Made by a program: the position numbers and the translations under genes. DNA of 64,000 nucleotides from Chitinophaga pinensis (GTDB lineage: Bacteria; Bacteroidota; Bacteroidia; Chitinophagales; Chitinophagaceae): positions 372,001-436,000 of the forward strand of contig NZ_VOHS01000001.1 of NCBI RefSeq assembly GCF_007896845.1. Reading direction: 5' to 3'. The notes beneath the pieces are model-generated. The model was not told the DNA's origin and made no database searches. It saw nothing but the letters and a program-made list of their open reading frames with translations. Every line of letters starts with the position of its first letter. The stretch's first letter is position 1. Positions 36,311 through 43,720 of this stretch are shown here, piece after piece.

Positions 36311-37174
36311 TTGCAGCCTAATATTTTAGGCGTGCAAAAATCACAGATTCTCTTGGTCGGTGCCGCAGCGACATTACTCGTAGTATTAGTCGCCTTCGGC
36401 CGCACCGTGCCTCATTCGGATAAAAAAGCGATGCCAACTGCCGCTCATATGCATGACGGACAGGAGGGAAAACCTATTGCCTTTGATGAATTGCTGGCGT
36501 CTGCCAAGCAAAAAATCCCTGCAGATAGACTCGTTGCCATCACCGCCCTTGAAAACAAGACGGTGCGGGGCGACGTGAAGAATCAGCAAATAGACGCTTA
36601 CAAACAGTTATATGCCTCCTGGGACAGCCTTAACCAACTGCCCATAGCTGCGTATTACCTTGGCGAATCCGCTAAGTTGGAAAATTCCGAAAAAAGCCTC
36701 ACCTTTGCAGCCAATTTATTTTTAGAACATCTGGAGCACGCAGAGGACCCTGCTATTGCCAAATGGGAAAGTTCACAGGCTATTGGTCTGTTGGATCAGG
36801 CTATTCAGCTCAATCCTAAGAATGATTCCCTTAAGATTAAACAGGCGCTGCTGTATATGAATACAGGAGAACCAATGGTAGGTGTCCAAAAATTACGGGA
36901 TGTGGTAGCAGCCAATCCTGATAACGCAGAAGCGCAGATAACATTGGCAAATCTAGCTATACAGTCTAATCAGTTTGATAAAGCCATAGAAAGGATGGAG
37001 ACGTTCACTCAGAAACATCCTGACGAGGCTAAAGCTGTATTTGTATTGGCAGAAGCCTATCGCGGCAAAGGTGATATCAAAAAAGCGGTCGAATTACTGG
37101 AACACTGTAAGACACTGTTAGATGATCCCTCACTGAAGGCTGAAATAGATAGTTATATTAAGAGTATTAAATAA
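36311..37174 (+). CDS. Membrane-anchored TPR protein
   Basis: The frame starts with TTG at 36311; a GTG at 36332 (VQKSQILLVGAAATLLVVLV) is an equally plausible start. Either way one N-terminal membrane segment is followed by a periplasmic or cytoplasmic soluble part with at least two TPR units: AEAQITLANLAIQSNQFDKA and AKAVFVLAEAYRGKGDIKKA, preceded by AIQLNPKNDSLKIKQALLYM. TPRs mediate protein contacts. The protein is conserved in position between HU and rng in this phylum, but its role is unknown. Confidence 0.75.
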   Translation: MQPNILGVQKSQILLVGAAATLLVVLVAFGRTVPHSDKKAMPTAAHMHDGQEGKPIAFDELLASAKQKIPADRLVAITALENKTVRGDVKNQQIDAYKQLYASWDSLNQLPIAAYYLGESAKLENSEKSLTFAANLFLEHLEHAEDPAIAKWESSQAIGLLDQAIQLNPKNDSLKIKQALLYMNTGEPMVGVQKLRDVVAANPDNAEAQITLANLAIQSNQFDKAIERMETFTQKHPDEAKAVFVLAEAYRGKGDIKKAVELLEHCKTLLDDPSLKAEIDSYIKSIK

Positions 37175-37211
37175 TATTCATTTTTCTAAACATTTAAAAA
37201 CTTATTAGCGT

Positions 37212-37307
37212 ATGCCTTGCGGTAAGAAAAGAAAAAGACATAAGATAGCCACTCACAAACGTAAAAAAAGACTGAGAAAGAACCGGCATAAGAAGAATAA
37301 GAAATAA
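37212..37307 (+). CDS. 31-residue Arg/Lys-rich protein of the AURKAIP1/Cox24 (mS38-like) type
   Basis: An ATG at 37212 opens MPCGKKRKRHKIATHKRKKR followed by LRKNRHKKNKK and a TAA. The composition is almost entirely Lys, Arg and His, and the KRKRHKIxTHKRKKRLRKNRHK pattern is that of the AURKAIP1/Cox24 domain, whose mitochondrial form is a ribosomal protein (mS38). Bacteroidota encode such a short protein, and a small basic ribosomal protein named bL38 has been described in Flavobacterium ribosomes; whether this gene is that protein is inference. It is too short for most gene finders. It lies between the TPR gene and rng. Confidence 0.75.
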   Translation: MPCGKKRKRHKIATHKRKKRLRKNRHKKNKK

Positions 37308-37384
37308 TTTTCTCCTGTTTCCCGCCATTTATACTAACCAGGTTTTATTTGCGGCGCGGTGATCGGATAAAAATTTTTATATAT

Positions 37385-37436
37385 CCTGCATGATTTTGGC
37401 GATTATTATTAAATTGCTGGAGTCATGCAGGTTTTT
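37385..37436 (+). terminator. Terminator-like hairpin after the small basic protein gene
   Basis: CCTGCATGA (37385-37393) and TCATGCAGG (37423-37431) pair perfectly across a 29-base loop and are followed by TTTTT. It would separate the HU-TPR-Cox24-like operon from rng, or attenuate read-through into it. Confidence 0.55.
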
Positions 37437-37508
37437 CCACAAATCCCGCTTAGAATTCCGGATATTACCTGCTGATCGCTAAACCCTTAAGCAATCCATC
37501 ATCACGTA

Positions 37509-37526
37509 TGCTGGCCTTCGCCAGCA
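37509..37526 (+). promoter_or_regulatory. Stable leader hairpin before rng
   Basis: TGCTGGC (37509-37515) and GCCAGCA (37520-37526) pair perfectly around a CTTC loop, 82 bases before the rng start codon. There is no T tract, so it is not a terminator. Confidence 0.4.
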
Positions 37527-37608
37527 GTAATCTGGTATGCAGTACGCTGTTGTTAAATAGCCGTGCATAACTCAAAGGTGAAGTTATAATGGTTAAAATT
37601 TTGGACGC

Positions 37609-39159
37609 TTGAACAAGGAACTTATTATAAATGCGGCACCTACTGGTGTGGAAATAGCGTTGCTGGAAGATAAGAAACTGGTGGAATTGCATCACGAAAG
37701 CGGCAATCCCAACTTTTCTGTAGGGGATTTATACCTCGGGCGGGTGAAAAAATTGATCCCGGGCCTTAATGCGGCTTTTGTTGATGTGGGTTTCGAGAAA
37801 GATGCTTTCTTACATTACACAGACCTTAGCCCATATATACGTTCTATACTCAAATTTACCCAGCAGGCTATTTCAGATAAAACCCCCGAGGGGTTTGACT
37901 TTACAAAGTTTAAGAATGAGCCGGAAATCGTAAAAACCGGCAAAATCACAGATGTGCTGGGCGGTAAGCCTAACATCCTGGTGCAGATCTTAAAAGAACC
38001 GATTTCCTCCAAAGGTCCTCGTCTTAGTTGCGAAATTTCTCTTCCCGGAAGATTCATCGTGTTAACACCCTTTAATGACATTGTCGCAGTATCTAAAAAG
38101 ATACACTCTTCCGAAGAAAGAAAAAGACTACAAAAAATAGTCGAAGCGATCAAAACACCCAACTTTGGTGTCATCGTACGCACCGCGGCAGAAGGAAAGA
38201 AAACGGCTGAACTGCATGAAGACCTGACAACACTCGTGGAAACCTGGAAAAATATTCAGGCTAACCTCCGCGGTGCACAACCTCCTCAGAAAATTCTGAG
38301 TGAACAGGCCAAAACTACCAGCATCTTACGTGACCTTCTTAACGAGAGCTTTAACCGGATTGTGATCAATGATCGCAACATGTATTCTGATACCAGGGCC
38401 TATATCCAAAAGATCGCCCCTGAAAAACAGGATATTGTGCAGCATTATCACAACGGCGCTCCTATTTTTGATCACTACGGTGTCACCCGTCAGGTGAAAG
38501 CTTCCTTCGGGAAAACAGTCAACCTGGATAGTGGTGTATATCTGATCATAGAAGCCACAGAGGCTTTACATGTCATCGACGTTAACAGCGGATATAAAAG
38601 CTCCAGCAATAATCAGGAACAGAATGCCCTCGCATCCAACCTGGAAGCAGCCGGAGAAATTGCCCGCCAGCTACGCCTTCGTGACCTGGGTGGTATCATC
38701 ATCATCGACTTCATTGATATGAAGTTGCCGGAGAATAAGAAAGTAGTATACGAAGCCATGGAAAAATTCATGGCGCAGGACAGAGCTAAACATACCATCC
38801 TGCCTATTTCGAAATTCGGCCTGATGCAGATCACCCGCCAACGCGTGAAACCTGAAGTCACTATATCAGTCGCAGAAGATTGCCCTACCTGTCATGGTAC
38901 CGGTAAAATCGGCGCTTCCGTATTGATCATTGACGAAGTCGAAAAGAACCTGCAATACCTGATCAATCATCAGCACAAAGGTCTTACTCTCAGGGTGCAC
39001 CCTATTTTTTACTCCTATCTGGCCAAAGGCTTCCTTACCTCCCGCCAGTGGAAATGGTACTTCCAGTACAAGAAATGGGTCAGAGTCAAAGCTGATTCCA
39101 ATTATCACCTGACTGAATATCGCTTCTTTGATGCCAACGAGGAAGAGATCAAATTATAG
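37609..39159 (+). CDS. rng: Ribonuclease G/E family endoribonuclease
   Basis: The 516-residue protein starts at a TTG (MNKELIINAAPTGVEIALLE), which places the conserved N-terminus exactly. An S1-type domain follows (GDLYLGRVKKLIPGLNAAFV, VGFEKDAFLHYTDL), then the catalytic core with VIDVNSGYKSSSNNQEQNAL and GGIIIIDFIDM, whose Asp residues bind magnesium, and the zinc-link motif CPTCHGTG. It processes 16S rRNA and degrades mRNA in the cytoplasm. The length matches RNase G rather than full RNase E, with no long C-terminal scaffold. A 36-base perfect palindrome follows the stop. Confidence 0.95.
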   Translation: MNKELIINAAPTGVEIALLEDKKLVELHHESGNPNFSVGDLYLGRVKKLIPGLNAAFVDVGFEKDAFLHYTDLSPYIRSILKFTQQAISDKTPEGFDFTKFKNEPEIVKTGKITDVLGGKPNILVQILKEPISSKGPRLSCEISLPGRFIVLTPFNDIVAVSKKIHSSEERKRLQKIVEAIKTPNFGVIVRTAAEGKKTAELHEDLTTLVETWKNIQANLRGAQPPQKILSEQAKTTSILRDLLNESFNRIVINDRNMYSDTRAYIQKIAPEKQDIVQHYHNGAPIFDHYGVTRQVKASFGKTVNLDSGVYLIIEATEALHVIDVNSGYKSSSNNQEQNALASNLEAAGEIARQLRLRDLGGIIIIDFIDMKLPENKKVVYEAMEKFMAQDRAKHTILPISKFGLMQITRQRVKPEVTISVAEDCPTCHGTGKIGASVLIIDEVEKNLQYLINHQHKGLTLRVHPIFYSYLAKGFLTSRQWKWYFQYKKWVRVKADSNYHLTEYRFFDANEEEIKL

Positions 39160-39180
39160 TTTCATCCTAACTGCTTTATC

Positions 39181-39216
39181 TAAAACGCTTAACACAATAT
39201 TGTGTTAAGCGTTTTA
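39181..39216. terminator. 36-base perfect palindrome, terminator of rng
   Basis: The two 18-base arms, 39181-39198 and 39199-39216, are exact reverse complements with no spacer; each contains AACGCTTAACAC or its complement. The T-rich right end gives a rho-independent terminator on the plus strand, 21 bases after the rng stop. Confidence 0.7.
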
Positions 39217-39313
39217 CATTTGTACCATCAAACATTTTATCAGCAAAGGCTGTTTTTCATTTTAATACCTCAAAGGGGACTTTCTGACTCATTACTAAAA
39301 TTCAGGTACGTTT

Positions 39314-40963
39314 ATGTCTGTACGTTACACATGTCTGTTACTTTCCTCAATCGTCCTGCTGGCTTCCTGTGGTGGTAGATTCAGCAGAAAAAAAGGTCTG
39401 GTAAGGGATACTTCCCACTATACCAGACAAGAATATATTGATCTCAAACTGGACAGTAATACGGTTAATCTCTTTCTGCAAAAAGATACCGCCTACGCCG
39501 ACTATATCCGCGATTTCTACCGGCAGCGTGAATTTCACTATGCATGGATCGGCAATGACGGACAACTTACCGAGCAGGCGGGTAACTTCATCAACATGAT
39601 GAAAGCAGATGCGGATTATGGGCTGCATGATAGCACGATCATCAATAAACCTCTGCGGGAAATGTATGATACACTGCTCATTGAAGGCGGGAAATTACGT
39701 CCGGGTGATAAAGCCATTCCGAGGGCAGAATTACTGCTCACCGCACAGTTCTTCGCCTATGGTAATAAGGTCTGGAGTGGATTGGCTTCTGATAGTGCCA
39801 AGTCATTGGAGTGGTTCATCCCCCGTAAGAAGATCAATATGGAAAGTCTGCTGGACTCTATGTTGAATAAACCCGCCAGCGCTTTTGAAGAGCCGGTTAA
39901 CAGACAGTATAAATTGCTGCGGAATCAGTTAAAGAAATTCTCTGATCTGGAGAAACTGCCATGGGATTCTTTAAAAGCTTCCCGCAAGCTCTATAAGAAA
40001 GACGAATCTGATCCGCTGGTTGCAAATGTAAAACAACGCTTACATCTGCTGGGGGATCTGACAACAGCAGATACCTCTCAGTTATTTACGGCAGCACTGG
40101 ATTCGGCTATACGTAATTTTCAGGACCGTACAGGATTGAAGACAGATGGGACTATTCAGACTCCATTGCTGAATGCGCTGAATGTTACGCCACGTCAGCG
40201 TATCCGTCAGATCCTGATTAATATGGAACGTATCCGTTGGGTGCCGGCTGAACCGCCGGCGGAATATCTGTTGGTGAACATACCTGCATTTAAGTTATAT
40301 GTATACAATAATAATAAGCTGGACTGGACCTGCAATGTGGTTGTGGGAAAGCCGGGTGCTAACACGGTTATCTTCAGCAATGAGGTGAAATATGTTGTAT
40401 TTGCGCCCTATTGGAATGTGCCTCCCGGCATACTGGTGAATGAGGTATTACCTGCTATGAAAAGGAACTCTGGCTATCTGGCCAGACAGAATATGGAGGT
40501 GGTAACAGGCAGCGGTAGTCCTGTGAATGCCGGTTCGCTCAACTGGAGTAAATACTCAGGTGGTAACTTCCCTTATATCATCCGTCAGAAACCGGGTGGT
40601 CATAATGCATTAGGTAAGGTGAAGTTCCTGTTCCCGAATGAATATAATATTTACCTCCATGATACGCCATCCAAAGGTTTGTTTGGAGAGAACAAACGTA
40701 CTTTCAGTCATGGTTGTATCCGCGTATCTGAACCGCAGCATCTTGCAGAATGGTTGTTACGTAAAGATTCTGCGTGGACACAGAAGAAGATTGTAGAAGC
40801 AATGAATGGCAGTAAGGAGAAATTCATTACTCTGAAAGAAAGGGTACCGGTATACATTGGCTATTTCACCGCTTTTGTGGATAGTGATGGTCGCCTGAAT
40901 TTCAGGGACGATGTATACGGACACGACGCGAAACTAGCGGCTACTTTATTTGGCAACAAATAA
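39314..40963 (+). CDS. YcbB-type murein L,D-transpeptidase, lipoprotein
   Basis: The 549-residue protein starts with a lipoprotein signal (LLLSSIVLLASC, Cys at about residue 19). It has a scaffold domain (YIRDFYRQREFHYAWIGNDG), a peptidoglycan-binding domain (VKQRLHLLGDLTTADTSQLF, DRTGLKTDGTIQTPLLNALN) and a YkuD catalytic domain with the His in NIYLHDTPSKGLFGEN and the catalytic Cys in FSHGCIRVSEPQHLA. YcbB enzymes form 3-3 cross-links in peptidoglycan and resist many beta-lactams. The gene stands alone with its own terminator. It is intact, in contrast to the smaller YkuD gene at 4.6 kb. Confidence 0.92.
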   Translation: MSVRYTCLLLSSIVLLASCGGRFSRKKGLVRDTSHYTRQEYIDLKLDSNTVNLFLQKDTAYADYIRDFYRQREFHYAWIGNDGQLTEQAGNFINMMKADADYGLHDSTIINKPLREMYDTLLIEGGKLRPGDKAIPRAELLLTAQFFAYGNKVWSGLASDSAKSLEWFIPRKKINMESLLDSMLNKPASAFEEPVNRQYKLLRNQLKKFSDLEKLPWDSLKASRKLYKKDESDPLVANVKQRLHLLGDLTTADTSQLFTAALDSAIRNFQDRTGLKTDGTIQTPLLNALNVTPRQRIRQILINMERIRWVPAEPPAEYLLVNIPAFKLYVYNNNKLDWTCNVVVGKPGANTVIFSNEVKYVVFAPYWNVPPGILVNEVLPAMKRNSGYLARQNMEVVTGSGSPVNAGSLNWSKYSGGNFPYIIRQKPGGHNALGKVKFLFPNEYNIYLHDTPSKGLFGENKRTFSHGCIRVSEPQHLAEWLLRKDSAWTQKKIVEAMNGSKEKFITLKERVPVYIGYFTAFVDSDGRLNFRDDVYGHDAKLAATLFGNK

Positions 40964-40964
40964 T

Positions 40965-40994
40965 AAAAAGAGTCCGCCTGAGCGGACTCTTTTT
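40965..40994. terminator. Bidirectional terminator
   Basis: AAAAAGAGTCCGC (40965-40977) and GCGGACTCTTTTT (40982-40994) form a perfect 13-pair stem with a CTGA loop, between the convergent L,D-transpeptidase and ridA genes. A-rich and T-rich flanks serve both strands. Confidence 0.85.
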
Positions 40995-41007
40995 ATTTTC
41001 CGGATAA

Positions 41008-41388
41008 TTATTTGCTCGCGATCACAGAGATCTCAACATTCACACCTTTCGGCAGTGCAGCTACCTGTACGGTTTCACGTGCAGGAAAGTCGCTGGTAAA
41101 GTAGGAACCATACACTTCATTGATCTGTGCAAAGTCGTTCATGTTCATAATGAAAATGGTCGTCTTCAGCACATTGTTGAAGTCCATACCGGCAGCGGTG
41201 AGTATACCTTTCAGGTTTTTCATTACCTGATGGGTTTCGGTTTTGATATCATCCAGCACCAGTTGGTTGGTTTCCGGATTAATGGCTATTTGTCCGGATA
41301 CAAACAGCAGGTTGCCTGATTGCACGGCCTGATTGTATGGACCGATAGGAGCAGGCGCATTATTCGTATTGATGATCTGTTTTTCCAT
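41008..41388 (-). CDS. ridA: RidA family enamine/imine deaminase
   Basis: The preferred start is the second Met (MEKQIINTNNAPAPIGPYNQ); an ATG two codons earlier is possible. The 126-residue protein has the RidA signatures APAPIGPYNQAVQSGNLLFV, SGQIAINPET and ARETVQVAALPKGVNVEISV, with the Arg/Glu that bind the substrate carboxylate. RidA trimers hydrolyse reactive 2-aminoacrylate and related imines from PLP enzymes. It is divergent from the dehydrogenase-like gene across about 60 bases. Confidence 0.93.
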   Translation of the reverse strand: MEKQIINTNNAPAPIGPYNQAVQSGNLLFVSGQIAINPETNQLVLDDIKTETHQVMKNLKGILTAAGMDFNNVLKTTIFIMNMNDFAQINEVYGSYFTSDFPARETVQVAALPKGVNVEISVIASK

Positions 41389-41449
41389 GAGCATAAAAAT
41401 AGGGTCTTATTATTAGTTATTAATTAATAGGTTTGCGAAAATTTTGCAC

Positions 41450-42127
41450 ATGAATATCCTCGTTATAGGAGAGAAGCCGCATTATGCAGCTTTTCTTGAA
41501 AAGGGTGGTTTAAGTGGGCACCGGGTGCAGCAGGTGACATCGCTGGAGCGGACAGGATCGTTGACAGCATACGAGTTGGTGATAGACCTGAATTTTGATG
41601 AGCATACCGAACGGGCCGGGGTATATGCCCGTTTTCCACAGGTGCCGGTACTGGCCAGTATGGTAAGGACTTCGCTATCGGAACTGATGAATAATTATGC
41701 TTTTGAACAGGGATTTTCCATTATCGGATGTAACTGGCTTCCGGGTTTTTTGACAATGCCGGTGATGGAACTATCAGTGATTGATCACGGGCAGCTGACA
41801 TCGTTGGCTGATATTATGTCTGCGCTGGGATGGGAATATGAGATAGTGGAAGACAGGGTAGGACTCGTAACGCCGAGAGTGATCTGTATGATCATTAATG
41901 AAGCGTACATGGCTGCTCAGGAAGGCACTGCATCGAGAGAAGATATTAATACCGCTATGAGATTAGGTACCAACTATCCGATGGGACCTTTCGAATGGTG
42001 TGATAAAATAGGTATCCGTAATGTATGCGGCGTACTGGACGCTGTGTACAGGGCTACGGGTAACGAACGGTATAAAATAAGCGCACTGCTGGCCCGTGAA
42101 GCCGGTATGGATGTAGCTGTTATGTGA
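41450..42127 (+). CDS. 3-hydroxyacyl-CoA dehydrogenase-like protein without a normal NAD-binding motif
   Basis: The ATG at 41450 is preferred over a TTG at 41444. The second half is the helical 3HCDH C-terminal domain: RVGLVTPRVICMIINEAYMA, AMRLGTNYPMGPFEWCDKIG, DAVYRATGNERYK, the dimer and substrate region of FadB/PaaH enzymes. The first half looks like a shrunken Rossmann fold: it starts MNILVIGEKPHYAAF and lacks the GxGxxG dinucleotide loop, although IIGCNWLPGFLTMPVMELSV resembles the catalytic-domain junction. It may bind a CoA-type ligand without doing redox chemistry. It lies 19 bases before tsaB. Confidence 0.7.
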   Translation: MNILVIGEKPHYAAFLEKGGLSGHRVQQVTSLERTGSLTAYELVIDLNFDEHTERAGVYARFPQVPVLASMVRTSLSELMNNYAFEQGFSIIGCNWLPGFLTMPVMELSVIDHGQLTSLADIMSALGWEYEIVEDRVGLVTPRVICMIINEAYMAAQEGTASREDINTAMRLGTNYPMGPFEWCDKIGIRNVCGVLDAVYRATGNERYKISALLAREAGMDVAVM

Positions 42128-42146
42128 ACGCATTAAATTTAGAACA

Positions 42147-42824
42147 TTGTCTTTAATACTGCATATAGATACAGCAACTTCAGTAGGGTCTGTTTGTCTG
42201 TCAAGAGACGGACAGCCATTGCAGACATTGGTGAATGACAAACAGCAGGACCATGCGGCGAGTATGGTATTGTTTGTGAAAGAGATCATGGAGCAGCAGG
42301 GTATTACACCTGCAGACTTAGATGCAATTGCTGTCAGCGCCGGACCTGGGTCTTATACAGGATTAAGAGTAGGTGTAGCTACTGCAAAAGGACTTTGTTA
42401 TACATGGGAAAAACCATTGATAGCTGTATCTACATTACAGATGATGGCGCAAGGAGTATTGTCCCGTACCAATGATACAAACGCATTGTATTGCCCTATG
42501 CTGGATGCGCGGAGGATGGAAGTGTATACAGCGATCTATGATGCGTCATTGAATATCTTACTCGCGCCGCATGCGTTAATACTCACTCCTGAAGCATTTG
42601 GCGAACAGATGGCAAAACATAAAATATACTTCTTCGGAAACGGTAGCGACAAATGGCAGCAGTTAATGCCGCAAAATAATAATGCATTGTTTGTTCCTTA
42701 TATATTGAATGCAGCGGATATGGTACCGTTGGCTACAGAGGCTTATGCACGTAAAGCATTTGAAGATGTGGCGTATTTCAGTCCGTTTTACCTCAAACCT
42801 TTCCATTCTACCATGAAAAAATAG
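42147..42824 (+). CDS. tsaB: tRNA N6-threonylcarbamoyladenosine biosynthesis protein TsaB
   Basis: The TTG start gives MSLILHIDTATSVGSVCLSR, the ASKHA-fold opening of TsaB, followed by the family motif ISAGPGSYTGLRVGVATAKG (here with Val-Ser-Ala) and CPMLDARRMEVYTAIYD. TsaB scaffolds TsaD and TsaE in making t6A37 on ANN-decoding tRNAs. The 225-residue length is normal. It follows the dehydrogenase-like gene on the same strand. Confidence 0.93.
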   Translation: MSLILHIDTATSVGSVCLSRDGQPLQTLVNDKQQDHAASMVLFVKEIMEQQGITPADLDAIAVSAGPGSYTGLRVGVATAKGLCYTWEKPLIAVSTLQMMAQGVLSRTNDTNALYCPMLDARRMEVYTAIYDASLNILLAPHALILTPEAFGEQMAKHKIYFFGNGSDKWQQLMPQNNNALFVPYILNAADMVPLATEAYARKAFEDVAYFSPFYLKPFHSTMKK

Positions 42825-43016
42825 GGCGTTTGTAATATAAAAAATGACCCCCATTCGCATGATAACAGGCTTTTTATGTCTTATTAAGAAGCGTAATCCC
42901 TACACTTCTGTCAATTTGTGTCATAGAACTGTCAAATTACGTTTATTTGGCAAGTAATCGGTGTGCATATATTAAAAAATAAGGTATAGAAGTTTTTTTT
43001 ATTACGACTAATATTA

Positions 43017-43024
43017 TATTTTTG
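43017..43024 (+). promoter_or_regulatory. -7 promoter box for the ArsR-type gene
   Basis: TATTTTTG matches TAnnTTTG, with the ATG about 95 bases downstream at 43119. No clear -33 TTTG is present; a T-rich run lies about 20 bases upstream. Confidence 0.4.
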
Positions 43025-43118
43025 TATAAATCGATACCCGGTTATTGTTGTCTAACAAGTTATGGGTTTACTGTCCGTTGATCCCTTTCATTTCATCATT
43101 TTTTAAAACTATTATGCG

Positions 43119-43478
43119 ATGGAAAAAACATTATTAACGACCTCTTCTAATACTCTTATTATTTCTAGAGGTACCAATGAAAAAGACCAAATTAAATTGG
43201 ATTACATTGCCGTTAAGAAGGCTGCTATGGTTTTGCGTGCTATAAACCATAAGCTGCGCCAGCAAATGATTAAGTTGCTGGAAGATCACAAAAAAATGAC
43301 AGTAACTGAAATCTACGTTAAGCTGCGTCTTGAGCAGTCAGTGGCTTCACAGCATCTGGCTATTCTGCGCCGTGCCGGCATTGTGATTACAGAAAGAGAT
43401 GGTAAGTTCATTCACTATACGATCAACAAACAGCGTATAGCAGAAGTTGCCAAATTCGTTGAAGAGCTGGTAGGCTAA
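43119..43478 (+). CDS. ArsR-type winged-helix regulator without cysteines
   Basis: The 119-residue protein has a winged HTH: LRAINHKLRQQMIKLLEDHK, MTVTEIYVKLRLEQSVASQH (recognition helix) and LAILRRAGIVITERDGKFIH (wing). There is no Cys at all, so the metal- or persulfide-sensing pairs of classic ArsR, BigR or SqrR proteins are absent. The signal is unknown. It has its own -7 box and terminator, and the sulfur-handling MBL-rhodanese gene lies 242 bases downstream. It could be a constitutive or peptide-responsive regulator. Confidence 0.82.
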   Translation: MEKTLLTTSSNTLIISRGTNEKDQIKLDYIAVKKAAMVLRAINHKLRQQMIKLLEDHKKMTVTEIYVKLRLEQSVASQHLAILRRAGIVITERDGKFIHYTINKQRIAEVAKFVEELVG

Positions 43479-43525
43479 TCTGGTTTTGGAGTACTGGTCA
43501 TTCAGACTACAGAAAATAAATTCGG

Positions 43526-43574
43526 GCCTAACTAAGAGTAAATAAAAGGACTTTTAGTTAGGCTCTGATTTTTT
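43526..43574 (+). terminator. Terminator after the ArsR-type gene
   Basis: GCCTAACTAA (43526-43535) pairs perfectly with TTAGTTAGGC (43554-43563) across an 18-base loop; a T run follows at about 43569-43574. Confidence 0.7.
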
Positions 43575-43720
43575 GTGATTATTTGTACCCTCCGGCGTAC
43601 AAGTACACGCTACATCGTGGTGTATATTCCGGTTATGCTGTAACGGGCAGGGTATTTTATGCCTGATCTTCGTGCTCGGATTAAATCCGTAAATTTGCAG
43701 AAAATCAGAAATCAACAACC

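Larger units (their letters stand above)
37308..37608. other. Structured leader upstream of rng
   Basis: 301 bases hold a terminator-like hairpin (37385-37436), a tight hairpin with a four-base loop (37509-37526) and no convincing open frame. RNase E/G genes in other bacteria are controlled through structured leaders, so the second hairpin may matter for rng. Confidence 0.4.
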
